This document shows, in pieces, positions 19,701 through 28,276 of a stretch of DNA of 64,000 bases (position 1 is the stretch's first letter; every line of letters begins with the position of its first letter). The DNA lies in NCBI RefSeq assembly GCF_026262505.1, contig NC_067203.1, forward strand, positions 13,838,392 to 13,902,391. Direction: 5' to 3'. Origin of the DNA: Trichomonas vaginalis G3 (taxonomy: Eukaryota > Parabasalia > Trichomonadida > Trichomonadidae). The position numbers were made by a program, and so were the translations under genes. The notes beneath the pieces are model-generated. The model was given only the letters and a program-made list of their open reading frames with translations. It did not search any database and had not been told where the DNA came from.

Positions 19701-22403
19701 TGTGAAAATGTCGGAATTAAGTTTAAATAACTTCAGAGCTTCAAAGAACTGCTCCGTATTAGCTCTATAATTAACTTTGATCGCATCTGGAAGACATGCA
19801 ACAAAAGGATCTGGATCTGTGGTCTTTTTGGCTAATTCAAGGAACATTTGCCTCAAAGGAACGGACTTACTCATAATCATGCCTCTTCTAATCATGTCCG
19901 CTGTAAAGACAAATTCGTTAACTATCTTCGGGAAGAATTTTACGGCAATTGACATTGAGATATGATCTAATGGAGAAGCAACTAAGACTTCTACGATTCC
20001 CTGTGCAACATCGTTAGGAATTGCATCGTTTGTGAGGGCGATCGCGTAAGGAAGGACCTTTGAAGAGCCAACAAATTCCATTGGGTTGCATCCTTCGCCG
20101 ACAACGACTTTTTGAAGGGGTGTTGTGACACTAGAGGTCTTGATTGGGGCCAAAAGCATCAAAATCTGGAAAATTCTTTCAGATGTTGGTGAAACAAAAT
20201 CTAAAACTTTCATCATTGCATCGATACCTGTTTTGGCAAGGTATCTGATAAACGTAGGTTCAGTATTCATCCTTTCTTTGTTCTCAACTTGCTTCATTAC
20301 TAATTTTATATTCTTATTTCCAATGAAACTCAATTCTGTAAGCGGCATTCCATATAATATCGGTGTCTCTACGCCATCGTTAATGAAATACAAGTCAAAA
20401 TTGTTGATAGGAGTGCCGGAATCTCTAGAAACTCTCCAATAGATGTAGCGAGAGGAATGGAAGGGATGGAATATCATGGTCATCTTCTTATTTATGTCTT
20501 TGACCGTAAATTGTTGACTTAATGACTGTGGAGACTTGCATTCGAAGAAATCTGTTTCATAAAGCACGGATTCGTAGATCATCCTTGAAGCGTTATCACA
20601 TTTGTCTGGATCAGAAAGGTGCTGAACAAGAGGGTCTACAAATTTGTGAACATTGTCCGCTTTTTGGTGAATTTTACTAAATATGATATTAACAGCCCAT
20701 TTTGCGAGCTTTGGCTTAACAGTATCTGTTGCTATCTTGAAAACAAATTTTTCTATGAGGTCTTTATCAACAGCTCTTTCAGTAATAATATCAACCAAAA
20801 TTGGAAGAGTTGTTGGGCAGTTTGAGTAGTCAATATTACCTAAGAGTTCGATAATCTCCTTTTCTGGAAGCTCTTCGGCTTGGGCGAGCCAATGAGACAA
20901 AATTCTGATCAATCCAGGAGGAATAGAACGTTTTGCATCGAACATGCTCTGCAGAATCATCTTGAACATGGTAAGTAGTAAGTTTTTGCTATCAATATTG
21001 AAGATAATACTTGAAAACATGTCTAATGAAGGTAAAAGTTCGGGATTTGTAATGGAAACATTGGCCAATTTGAGCAAAAAGTTACTTGTGTCCTTAAGAT
21101 AAGACGCGTTCTTGTAGAAATAAGCAATTTTCTGGATTAATTGGATATTATTTGTATCATCCAAAGCATTTTGAATGAGTTTGCGAACAGAATCATTCAT
21201 TATCAATCCTTTCATTGATAGAGGAGATAGTTTGTCTTGATCTCTCATCAATCTCTCGAATAAAATTTTTGAAAAAGAATTTGTTAGCGGAATAACCTGA
21301 ATTAATGTCATAATAAGGCGCGCATTGAAATGATCCGATGAAATAATAAAGTCTGCAATCGGTTCCGGCGATTCTTTCATATCTAATATTAATCCATTTA
21401 CTAAATTGCAATGATACTCGTCAAACAACGATTTCTGGGACAGAATACTAAGAATCTCAGTTGCTGTGAACGGCATGTTCGCTGAAAGCTTTGGTAACAT
21501 CGATGCAACTGTTTGCATCAATTTCGGATGTTTTGAAGTAACTGGTTGGCTCAAAATCTCAATAACCGCTTTTTTAACGGCTTCTGATTCTAATGCTTGA
21601 GGTAATTCGAGAACATTTATAGCGACATTGTTTGATGACGTTTGTTTTAGCATAATTTCGCAAAGAAATGCCATAATGGTATTAGATATCGTAGGTATTA
21701 ATCGAATTAAGTCAAGAAGATACTGTGGTCCAACTTGAATATCAGGATATTTGACAAGATGAGGAATAAAGCATTTAATGATTTGTTCTAAGATAGCAGT
21801 AGCTGATGTAGGTTGTAATAAGTTGAATAGACATTTGGAAAATTGTATGAAACCTGAGATTGTCGTGTTTGTCAATTGATCAGATGAACAAACTTCGAAG
21901 AAATGACGAAATATGTTTAGTTTGAACACTTCTTCGATTAGTTTTTGTTGGTATTTGGATAATTTCTTGACATTTGGCTGCAGAAATTCATCAGGGTTGG
22001 AAAATTCGTAGATTTTATTAATATATTCTTCGTCTTCTGGCGGATTGAATGAAAAAGATTGAAGATCACGAAATTCTTTTGGTAAAACATTGCAAATGCC
22101 GCTAAGGAGTTTGCCAATTAGATCAATTACGGTTATTAACTGTACATAATTATGAATAAAAGTTAAACCTTGTTCTTCTAATGAAGAAGGAAGCTTTCCG
22201 TCAACAACGATTGCTGATAATATAAGTGGTGTGAGTTTTTCGATAAAAGTGTTCGATTTTTGAGGAGGTTGTCTCGAATTTAGCCCAATTATTTTCGAGA
22301 TAACGTCATTGATCGTGTTTATGAATTCAGCTGATATTGTTGACTCTTTTAGCTTGCTAACGACTTCAGTTTCTGTAGGAAATTGAATGTTGTTCTCAAG
22401 CAT
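16716..22403 (-). CDS. Large ubiquitin carboxyl-terminal hydrolase (USP family, peptidase C19)
   Basis: A 1895-residue cysteine protease that removes ubiquitin from proteins. The first ~1000 residues are leucine-rich helical repeats. The catalytic domain follows: the Cys box GLYNLGSTCYINAVLQC with the nucleophile at about Cys1015 (codon 19359-19361), and the His box VHEGDVDNGHYFAIVQ with about His1246. Another ~600 helical residues follow. This layout, a USP core embedded in a HEAT/ARM-like scaffold, matches the USP9X/USP24/USP34 group. The Cys and His boxes are intact. The substrate is unknown. It ends in TAA 46 nt downstream of an AT-rich spacer and appears to be its own transcription unit. 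Confidence 0.92.
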   Translation of the reverse strand: MLENNIQFPTETEVVSKLKESTISAEFINTINDVISKIIGLNSRQPPQKSNTFIEKLTPLILSAIVVDGKLPSSLEEQGLTFIHNYVQLITVIDLIGKLLSGICNVLPKEFRDLQSFSFNPPEDEEYINKIYEFSNPDEFLQPNVKKLSKYQQKLIEEVFKLNIFRHFFEVCSSDQLTNTTISGFIQFSKCLFNLLQPTSATAILEQIIKCFIPHLVKYPDIQVGPQYLLDLIRLIPTISNTIMAFLCEIMLKQTSSNNVAINVLELPQALESEAVKKAVIEILSQPVTSKHPKLMQTVASMLPKLSANMPFTATEILSILSQKSLFDEYHCNLVNGLILDMKESPEPIADFIISSDHFNARLIMTLIQVIPLTNSFSKILFERLMRDQDKLSPLSMKGLIMNDSVRKLIQNALDDTNNIQLIQKIAYFYKNASYLKDTSNFLLKLANVSITNPELLPSLDMFSSIIFNIDSKNLLLTMFKMILQSMFDAKRSIPPGLIRILSHWLAQAEELPEKEIIELLGNIDYSNCPTTLPILVDIITERAVDKDLIEKFVFKIATDTVKPKLAKWAVNIIFSKIHQKADNVHKFVDPLVQHLSDPDKCDNASRMIYESVLYETDFFECKSPQSLSQQFTVKDINKKMTMIFHPFHSSRYIYWRVSRDSGTPINNFDLYFINDGVETPILYGMPLTELSFIGNKNIKLVMKQVENKERMNTEPTFIRYLAKTGIDAMMKVLDFVSPTSERIFQILMLLAPIKTSSVTTPLQKVVVGEGCNPMEFVGSSKVLPYAIALTNDAIPNDVAQGIVEVLVASPLDHISMSIAVKFFPKIVNEFVFTADMIRRGMIMSKSVPLRQMFLELAKKTTDPDPFVACLPDAIKVNYRANTEQFFEALKLFKLNSDIFTPFFEDLPQYEDSYYIDPDETLIQLLSLIPKTKETTELVIKRLFMMPTVEKPISPFILSSESREAAFNFLQNDLSTSILLTHVNQIPSIPSVYLKFSDDFTYRARSGLYNLGSTCYINAVLQCVNALPNVSNKILSLQGNDYPPFVMQLRELLARMRYTVEGALSVRSFVETLDSFNPDIQDDALIFYNSNMIENLSKSIGQDNDIIKELEGESTLAYVSISDGKELSSQTNNFYHLTVPINDLTNIDEGFKKHFSGYIVDYNVGDGTTVKAICKPRINKWPNYLVLQLERYEYTVGERIKLIHEFAFPIALDPNRISQGSQSVHCDFGYSLAGVIVHEGDVDNGHYFAIVQGDDKEWYYCNDHNLEYFDVTKMKQWSFGVGENASAVREKVWTGYLLFYKRSDIVPEKPHLEKTLQQMIDTQNAQFWPNVVFYSHQFLDFVMKHVKNSNFSQESIELAFICLFRISVIKDEILSKWCSFFENSILTNKDRANFIIKLIGSKLGKTFANLISISDSSYNNISSLVMKALDKLMDNPQSIITLIKCTDEFAHKRSASFTLDLIARCTDFNFDWPNEEELLLTIISYLESDGLKDIFKGLAKQHSTAFAKLMDPVHDLLMTKGITAPIFAIFSIDGINRLTNSARKSDTFMDLLQKIAKIRPSLYKDQTHASPQTKQILQQITIPTTDDTETFFQKPEVDTRILTITIMKTLFSPEEKERKSVAAFLKQTVGKPTDETMKFLNLEFARGKIWDEKICEESIMCQEIIAEIPVCIDYLSKSPEVVTEYLDLLTTVSCLAPFALSTSLLPLAAVLNEIDNENVIVQIVTCMVRTTAVIRDFINKVDPSTIDKILSLEITNSSMVLFLMICGEKSVNSNLLRANIEYYLSEESNDYCLLLADFVTKYGSCEFEIPDNGNGFEQLSLATSLWDFFTNNEKKKKQLAVYMISIFDLIINSPLFASHRVVKEAFERLKQTNCTEQKAFMKKIASIPWYSKLTK

Positions 22404-22931
22404 TTTTTATAAATTTATTAGAAGAAAAAAAAAACTGACCAAAAAGGCGCCATCACTAATGGTATATGTCTTTTACAAAAATAGATACATATGCATGCAA
22501 TGATGCACAAAAGTTATCTTTCGGAGGTAATGGTCTTTCAGATATGAATATTCGTCAACTAAAAATCGAATCATAGCAAATAAAAACATATTGCATGAGC
22601 TGAACTCTTCTAGTATAGCAATGTTTTGGAATGAAAATTGCTATTTTTGATGAAATAACGCTGAAATTATTATCAATTTCGCTTTATTTAGTGATTTCTT
22701 GCTTAATTTTTGATGCTTTACTAATTATTAATCCATAATAAGATGATACAATAGCTACAAATAGCTGATATTCGATTTTTTATGGTTGAAATTTATTAAA
22801 ATTAGAAATTCATTTTTATTAAAATAATAAATATGTATGCCAAGTAGATTCATATTTAATTCATTTTATTGAATAATTTTATTGGTGGATAAAAAAGTGA
22901 CATACAAAATAGGCAAGGCAAAAAGTGCCAA
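22404..22931. other. Divergent intergenic region
   Basis: This separates the protease (minus) and Myb (plus) genes and must hold both promoters. No strong initiator is visible before either start. It is AT-rich with no repeat. Confidence 0.4.
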
Positions 22932-23744
22932 ATGGAATCTCAAGAACAATTTTCTCAAGAGAGTTCTAGGCATAGACATCGTCATCGCCATTATCACAAG
23001 CACCGCAAACATATAATTTCTGAAGAACCAGACCCAATTTTATTAGAAGTTACTGAAAATGAACGAAATGAAATTAATCAAGAAAATTCTAATGAATCAA
23101 TTGATAAAGAAGCAGAAGAAAGTCAAATAAATGAACATCAAGAGCAAGAAAATGACAATCAACCAGAAGAACAAGCTCAAAAAAGGCAAGAATCAGTTTT
23201 AAATGAGCCAGCTAGACCAATAAGAGTCTTCAGACCGGATCCTATCCATAAAGAAAGAGAAAGCAAAGTACCATTTTATAGTAAATTGCACTTTACAAGA
23301 GAAGAAGACCAAATAATTTTAGATAACTATGTTGGACGTAATACTGACTGGAGTCATATCGCTTCCTTGTTATCTAAGCGATCAGCCAAAAACTGTAAAG
23401 ATAGGTATTTTCAATACCTTGATCCTTCAATTAACAATGATCCATGGACTGAACAAGAAAAGATTAAATTACATGAATTAGTCAAGAGATTCGGAACAGA
23501 CTGGAGAGTTATACAAAAGTTTTTTGTAGGAAAAACAATTACTAACTTGAAAAACACTTTTACTTCATACTGCAAGAGAAAAGATATTGATAAAACAGAA
23601 TATCTACAAAAAGCCGAGCGTAGGAGAATACAAAGGCGAAATAAAGAATTACCAAGATTAACTGATGAAGAAATTGTTGCTCTTTCAAGAGAACTAGCTC
23701 CTATTGTTGAACAGGAGTTCCAAAATTTGTTTAAAGATTTGTAA
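22932..23744 (+). CDS. Two-repeat Myb-like DNA-binding protein
   Basis: A 270-residue protein. A His/Arg run at residues 13-27 (RHRHRHRHYHKHRKH) is followed by an acidic Glu/Gln/Asn-rich region. Then come two Myb/SANT repeats: ~118-164 (FTREEDQIILDNYV...W..IAS...R.....DRY) and ~170-215 (PWTEQEKIKLHELVKRFGTDW). The second repeat ends in the unusual LKNTFTSYCKRK. Myb proteins are a major class of transcription factor in trichomonads, including the core-promoter binder M3BP and the tvMyb regulators. The two-repeat form is typical. A basic C-terminal stretch, RRRIQRRNK, may serve in nuclear import. The target is not known. Confidence 0.88.
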   Translation: MESQEQFSQESSRHRHRHRHYHKHRKHIISEEPDPILLEVTENERNEINQENSNESIDKEAEESQINEHQEQENDNQPEEQAQKRQESVLNEPARPIRVFRPDPIHKERESKVPFYSKLHFTREEDQIILDNYVGRNTDWSHIASLLSKRSAKNCKDRYFQYLDPSINNDPWTEQEKIKLHELVKRFGTDWRVIQKFFVGKTITNLKNTFTSYCKRKDIDKTEYLQKAERRRIQRRNKELPRLTDEEIVALSRELAPIVEQEFQNLFKDL

Positions 23745-24047
23745 TGTTTATTTTGTAAACTTTTATTTCTTTTATTTTATGTTTTTAAAACAAAATTAGT
23801 CATTTTATCTGTATGAGTTTAGGGCTTATTAAACATAACCATATTAATGTATAGAGTCTTTGAGATTTTTTTTGAAGAATTAATCTGAGTGATTTTCGGA
23901 ATTTGGAGCAGTAGAAATGAATTGTCCTTATATGTAGAGGATAAATATGATATATAAATGAACGACCATTTTAAAAATTAAATTTTGAATTTTTTTGTAT
24001 TGGAATGATAAAAGAAGTTTAACTAAAGAGTAGTTTGATCAAATTCT
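23745..24047. other. Convergent intergenic region
   Basis: AT-rich 3' flanks of the Myb and eL19 genes; nothing else is seen. Confidence 0.4.
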
Positions 24048-24584
24048 TTATTGAGAAACACCATTCTTGCGCTCACGGACACGGCGGCTACGAGCACGGC
24101 GAGCATCGATCTGAGACTGGAGGGTCTTTTCACGAAGGTTCTCAGCCTTGAGTGTCTGGATGTGCTCAACAAGGTTGCGGCGGTTACGGAACTCGTTACC
24201 CTTGGCCTTGAGGTAGAGCTTGCGGTAAAGGTGGCAATCGATTTCATTACGCTTTCTGTAGTCGACCAAAACCTTCCTAAGGACGCGAATGCGGCGGATC
24301 CACTGGAACTTGCCTGTAAGGCGGGCATTTCTGCCACCACGGCGCTTACCGTAGCCTGTGTGGCGGCCAAGGCGCTTAGCAAGGATGCGCTTTGTGTGGC
24401 GAGCACCGGAGTGGACCTTAACTGGGCGCTTGACGATGATGCCATCATTGATGAGCTTACGGATCTGCTGGCGAGAGTTTGCCATGGCGATTGTTGAGAC
24501 TTCGGAGTCATCCATCCAAACACGGCGAACACCACAGTCAAGAACGGAGGCAGCAAGGCGCTTCTGAAGCTTGAGGCTGGACAT
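24048..24584 (-). CDS. RPL19: 60S ribosomal protein eL19
   Basis: A 178-residue large-subunit ribosomal protein. MSSLKLQKRLAASVLDCGVRRVWMD and the basic run RGGRNARLTGKFQWIRRIRVLRKVLVDY are classic eL19 text. Near the C-terminus it is arginine-rich (DARRARSRRVRERKNG). It is slightly shorter than the animal protein (~196). Codon use is strongly biased and G+C-rich, which leaves long accidental frames open on both strands. ATG 24584 is preceded directly by a CCTTTTTC motif, so the mRNA leader is only a few nucleotides long. Confidence 0.97.
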   Translation of the reverse strand: MSSLKLQKRLAASVLDCGVRRVWMDDSEVSTIAMANSRQQIRKLINDGIIVKRPVKVHSGARHTKRILAKRLGRHTGYGKRRGGRNARLTGKFQWIRRIRVLRKVLVDYRKRNEIDCHLYRKLYLKAKGNEFRNRRNLVEHIQTLKAENLREKTLQSQIDARRARSRRVRERKNGVSQ

Positions 24585-24619
24585 GAAAAAGGAACGACCG
24601 TGTCCTAACCGTAACGATA
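24585..24619 (-). promoter_or_regulatory. eL19 promoter: CCTTT start motif and Myb-type TAACGATA element
   Basis: On the minus strand CCTTTTTC abuts the start codon, like the M5 (CCTTT) start-site motif described for T. vaginalis. TAACGATA at 24612-24619 (plus strand) matches the ACGATA core recognised by trichomonad Myb-like factors. The uS8 gene has the same arrangement. Confidence 0.55.
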
Positions 24620-25572
24620 GACCTTGGTCGATTATAAGATTTCTTTTTAAAATAATATCATTTATCTTAAATAAACCATGTTCACTCAGATTCTTTCATT
24701 AAAACTTGTATCTTCAAATATTTCAAATTTTGAAATTCTTTATTTACAAAATCGAGTGTCACAAACATTACCAATTAGTTAACCTCAGCGTTACATTAAT
24801 TGCCAGAAGCCTTGCTATGCAGGTTTTTGCTACTTTGAATTCAATATAATTAAATTAACAGTATATCTTGTTATTTCAATAAACTCATGCATAATAAATG
24901 CATTGACAATACATGGAGAAGATTTTCTCAAATTTCTATAGCTATCACATAACGAATATGATAAAGCTTCATCCACTCTCTGAATAAATTATTTGGTCGG
25001 GTCCCCAAAGCGACATCCTTAAGATGAAAAATGAAATTAAAATTAAAGATGTTTTTATCCTATATCAAAGAGAATGTGTTTGTAGACCCCCTCAAATGAT
25101 TTTCTTGCAGGATTTGAAGAATTTTTGACTAGTCATTAAAAAAAAATTGCATGAATTTGTGAAATTCAACTTATGGTTTAAATGAATTACTAAATGGATT
25201 CAAATTATAAGGACATGCATTATAATGCTAAATATGTATTCCGGGTATCAGATAGGAGTTACTTATATTTACATGAAATCATTGAATATTATTTTAATTA
25301 AAGACACAAGAACTAACATCGCAGACAATGGAATAATCCGCACAATATCTTCTGTTCACCTAATCTGTTTTTCATATCTAGACAATATTCATTCAGGAAT
25401 CTTGAATGCACAAAGTCTTTCTGTCAGCAAAACAAGTTCATTAAATATAGACTTTGATGGTACTCTATGGTTTGATTTCTAAACAAACAATTTTCTTTGT
25501 TTTATTAGAATTGAATTTTCAAACAAATAAACAAACAATAATAACTATGAAAGAATATAATATAAAAGATGA
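24620..25572. other. Long intergenic region
   Basis: No gene is supported. A frame at 25225-25482 is open but has no family resemblance or initiator, and I leave it uncalled. No RNA gene or repeat was recognised. Confidence 0.4.
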
Positions 25573-26445
25573 TTATAAAGCAGTTTGTATTGGCTTTGGT
25601 CTCTCATATTTCTTCCTTGATACGCGGGTTGGCCTTTCTGTTTGAGCAGAAACAACTGATGGAGCAACACGAGATTCTGTAAGAGGTGCGTTGACAACAC
25701 CTCTTGGGAAAATTTGAGCATAAGATTTTCCGTTTGGAGAGCGTGGACCACCTTTTGGTGTGCGAGAGCCTTCGGGAAGCATTGATTGTGTTTCACGGCG
25801 TACAAATCTGAATCCTGTATGCGGCATTTCAGACTGAGCTTCTGGTGCAAATCGAATTCTGCCAAATCCATCACCTGTAGGTGAAAGTGGAATATCACGA
25901 GTAGAAACAGCAAATTCGCGTTCTGCAAATGCTGATTCTGGTAAAATCGCAGCCTTTCTCCCAGATCCTTGTGATGAACGCGCTTGTTCAGCAAGAAGCG
26001 CTTCTTCTCTGGCTTTGATTTGTGCTTCCTCTTCCTCCTGTTTCTTTTTCTTTTCTTCCACGTGTTCTGCATTCCAAACAAGCAATTCACTAACTATATC
26101 TGTGTTGCTCTGTAAATTTAGATCTTCAATATTACCCATAGATCCAAATTTTATATTTGATTGTTCTTTTTCAATGTTGAATGATTCTTTTGTCAATTCT
26201 AAAAATTGATATTTTTGTAGGAATTTTAATACAATTTGAAATGCAATAGAATTAGATTTACTGTCTTTTGATGTGATTTTTGATTTGAGTCGCTCATTAT
26301 TATTTGATTTAAATACTGCTTTACAGATTTCATTCATATATAAGACATTTAATCGATTTGTATTTCCAGATTGGTTCATTTCATCCATAATATACCGTTG
26401 CATTCTTTTTGTGGTCTCTGAAACATTGCTTCTTGTGTTACTCAT
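25573..26445 (-). CDS. Possible LisH-type (FOP/OFD1-like) basal-body protein
   Basis: A 290-residue protein. Residues ~30-95 (YMNEICKAVFKS...IVLKFLQKYQFLELTKESFNIEKE) resemble the N-terminal LisH dimerisation region of FOP/TON1/OFD1 proteins, in which a helix is followed by 'L..FL..y.l..T...F..E'. A charged coiled coil follows (EEKKKKQEEEEAQIKAREEALLAEQ), then a Pro/Ser/Arg-rich disordered C-terminus. FOP-type proteins act at centrioles and basal bodies, which trichomonads have. The resemblance is by eye only. It shares a 58-bp divergent promoter with the gene at 26504. Confidence 0.5.
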   Translation of the reverse strand: MSNTRSNVSETTKRMQRYIMDEMNQSGNTNRLNVLYMNEICKAVFKSNNNERLKSKITSKDSKSNSIAFQIVLKFLQKYQFLELTKESFNIEKEQSNIKFGSMGNIEDLNLQSNTDIVSELLVWNAEHVEEKKKKQEEEEAQIKAREEALLAEQARSSQGSGRKAAILPESAFAEREFAVSTRDIPLSPTGDGFGRIRFAPEAQSEMPHTGFRFVRRETQSMLPEGSRTPKGGPRSPNGKSYAQIFPRGVVNAPLTESRVAPSVVSAQTERPTRVSRKKYERPKPIQTAL

Positions 26446-26503
26446 AATTTTCTATGCTAACGTATACAGTTTTTATTTGACATGTAAATTTTTTGTCATT
26501 TTT
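26446..26503. promoter_or_regulatory. Compact bidirectional promoter
   Basis: Only 58 bp separate the two start codons. On the + strand TCATTTTTATG at 26496-26506 is an Inr overlapping the start of the right-hand gene. TAACGTATA near 26459 resembles a Myb-type site. Confidence 0.5.
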
Positions 26504-26890
26504 ATGCTTAGCACAATTTATACAGAAACAAAGCAATTTTCAGAAAAATGTGGTATTCAGCAAGAAGTAAAAGATGCATCAATTAGCTATGCAGAACAAA
26601 TTGTTAAAAATTTGTTAGATCCAGAACATAATCAACCCGTGAAAGACTTTGAAGGAATTAAATTTACCAATCAATCACCTGATCAAGATGAATTCATTTT
26701 CGTTCATGATTTCTTTAAGACATCACATTTAGATTTTCCATCTCAAATTCTTGCATTCGAATCACAGCATCCTGGATTTAAATATAGTCGCAGGGAAGTA
26801 TGTCAGCGATTTGGCCTGAATACAAATGATGACGCTCCGTTATTAGTTCAGCTTATCAAGATGAGGCAACAATACCAAAACTTATGCTGA
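26504..26890 (+). CDS. Hypothetical conserved-looking 128-residue protein
   Basis: The frame extends upstream to 26273, but that part overlaps the divergent gene. The Inr TCATTTTTATG fixes the start at 26504. The protein begins MLSTIYTETKQFSEKCG and ends FESQHPGFKYSRREVCQRFGLNT...LLVQLIKMRQQYQNLC. It is soluble and mostly helical, with no membrane segment. I do not recognise the family. Its divergent pairing with a possible basal-body gene could mean co-expression, but this is weak evidence. Confidence 0.65.
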   Translation: MLSTIYTETKQFSEKCGIQQEVKDASISYAEQIVKNLLDPEHNQPVKDFEGIKFTNQSPDQDEFIFVHDFFKTSHLDFPSQILAFESQHPGFKYSRREVCQRFGLNTNDDAPLLVQLIKMRQQYQNLC

Positions 26891-27542
26891 TTTATATCTT
26901 TACATAACTTTTCATGTATTGAAATCAGTCAAATCCACTTTCTTACAGATTTCAAATTAATTTTTGAGTCTATTTAGAAATTAGATCAAACATTACTATT
27001 TGGATTTATCCTATCTTATCTTATGTTAATTAAATATTATATTTTGTATCATAATGAACATCCCTTTGCTTTTAGCAAAAATATATTTATTATATAACAT
27101 CAATTTTCGTTATAAACATTTGTCATTTATAAACGATTTTTATATCAATTTTTATGATATTCTATTTATTTCAAATCAATTTTATCACTGTTGCCCCGAG
27201 AATTCTGAAAAATGACCTAATTTGACTACTTACTTATTTGACCAAATGTCTTAGCTAATAGAAATATCCATCTATAAATAAAGGTAGTTCAGCAAAATTT
27301 TCTCGCTCAATTTTCAATTTTGTAAATGGATATATATACTTTCCACCTCCTAAGGCCCTGTAAGGTCTCAATTTTTTTATTGAGGTGCTGCTACGAGATC
27401 ACTTTACTAAGGAAAGGATAGTAACATTCAAAAGATTCAATTTGAAATTCATAATATGAAATAATGATTCTATTTGAAATCATAACATAAATATTAATAG
27501 AATAAAGTTATGGAAATTCACAAATCTTTAAAAAGATATCTA
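26891..27542. other. Intergenic stretch with a small hairpin
   Basis: It contains CTCAATTTTTTTATTGAG at about 27367-27384, a short hairpin. No initiator-gene pair, tRNA or snRNA pattern was recognised. Confidence 0.35.
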
Positions 27543-28080
27543 TTATTTGGCTCCAATAGATATTAGATATTGTTTTACATTACTATCGCAATCAACAGCT
27601 TCCTTGTCAGCTCCAATTGAAATAAGATATTTAGCCACTCCCAATTTAGAATTATATAAAGCGACGTAGAGGGTAGTACACCCACGGGAATCTCTTGCTT
27701 CTTTGTTGCATCCGCTTTCAATGAGAGATTTGACAGCTTCGAGTTCTCCCATAATATAGTACTTAAATGAAGTTTATGTTCTGTTTCATTTTGATTGGGG
27801 TTTGAATACAAAGAAGATTGGGGAGAAAATGGTTGTTGGCTTGCGTACTGTAAATATTTGGGAGTATATGGTTGTTGGCTTTGAGCTTTTAATAGAATCA
27901 AGCTCTGCTTGAAGTTTTTGGATTTTTCCCCTTTGATTCCGAAATATCTTTCTTTATTTGTTTAAAAATATCAATAACACTATCCAATATTTTCATCTTC
28001 ACATATTTTTGAATTAATTTAAGAATTGAAATTGCTTCTTCGAAGCTATGAGCTGATATCTTAGCATTTCGAGCACAATT
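27543..28080 (-). pseudogene. Decayed ankyrin-family gene remnant
   Basis: Read on the minus strand, 28080 to ~27900 gives AHSFEEAISILKLIQKYVK and continues as a helical linker. The reading then shifts frame (RGKIQKLQAELDSIKS) and a further shift leads to a short ankyrin segment from 27752 (AVKSLIESGCNKEARD, YLISIGADKEAV). At least two frameshifts and the missing front show this is a relic. Its linker and ankyrin sequences differ from the DUF3447 genes nearby, so it comes from another ankyrin subfamily. Confidence 0.6.
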
Positions 28081-28276
28081 ATATCTTTATTTTAACAGCA
28101 GAAAAGTATAACAACCATATTAGGCACAATATAAAGATTTACGGTTACTTTTTCCCGACCGAAAAATAAAAGAGTTGCGAAAAAATTGCTTTATGTATAG
28201 AATAAGTGGAAAAGCTTAACTATTTTTTATTCCTAATAAAATTCATCTTCGAAAATACCAGAAAAAGAATTGTATC

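Noticed and set aside
24051-24497. 148-codon + strand frame opposite eL19
   Set aside because: Shadow caused by the biased, G+C-rich codons of a ribosomal gene; no family resemblance.
27360-27400. Small hairpin as a non-coding RNA
   Set aside because: Only a short stem with an AT loop; no conserved RNA motif or promoter signal was recognised.
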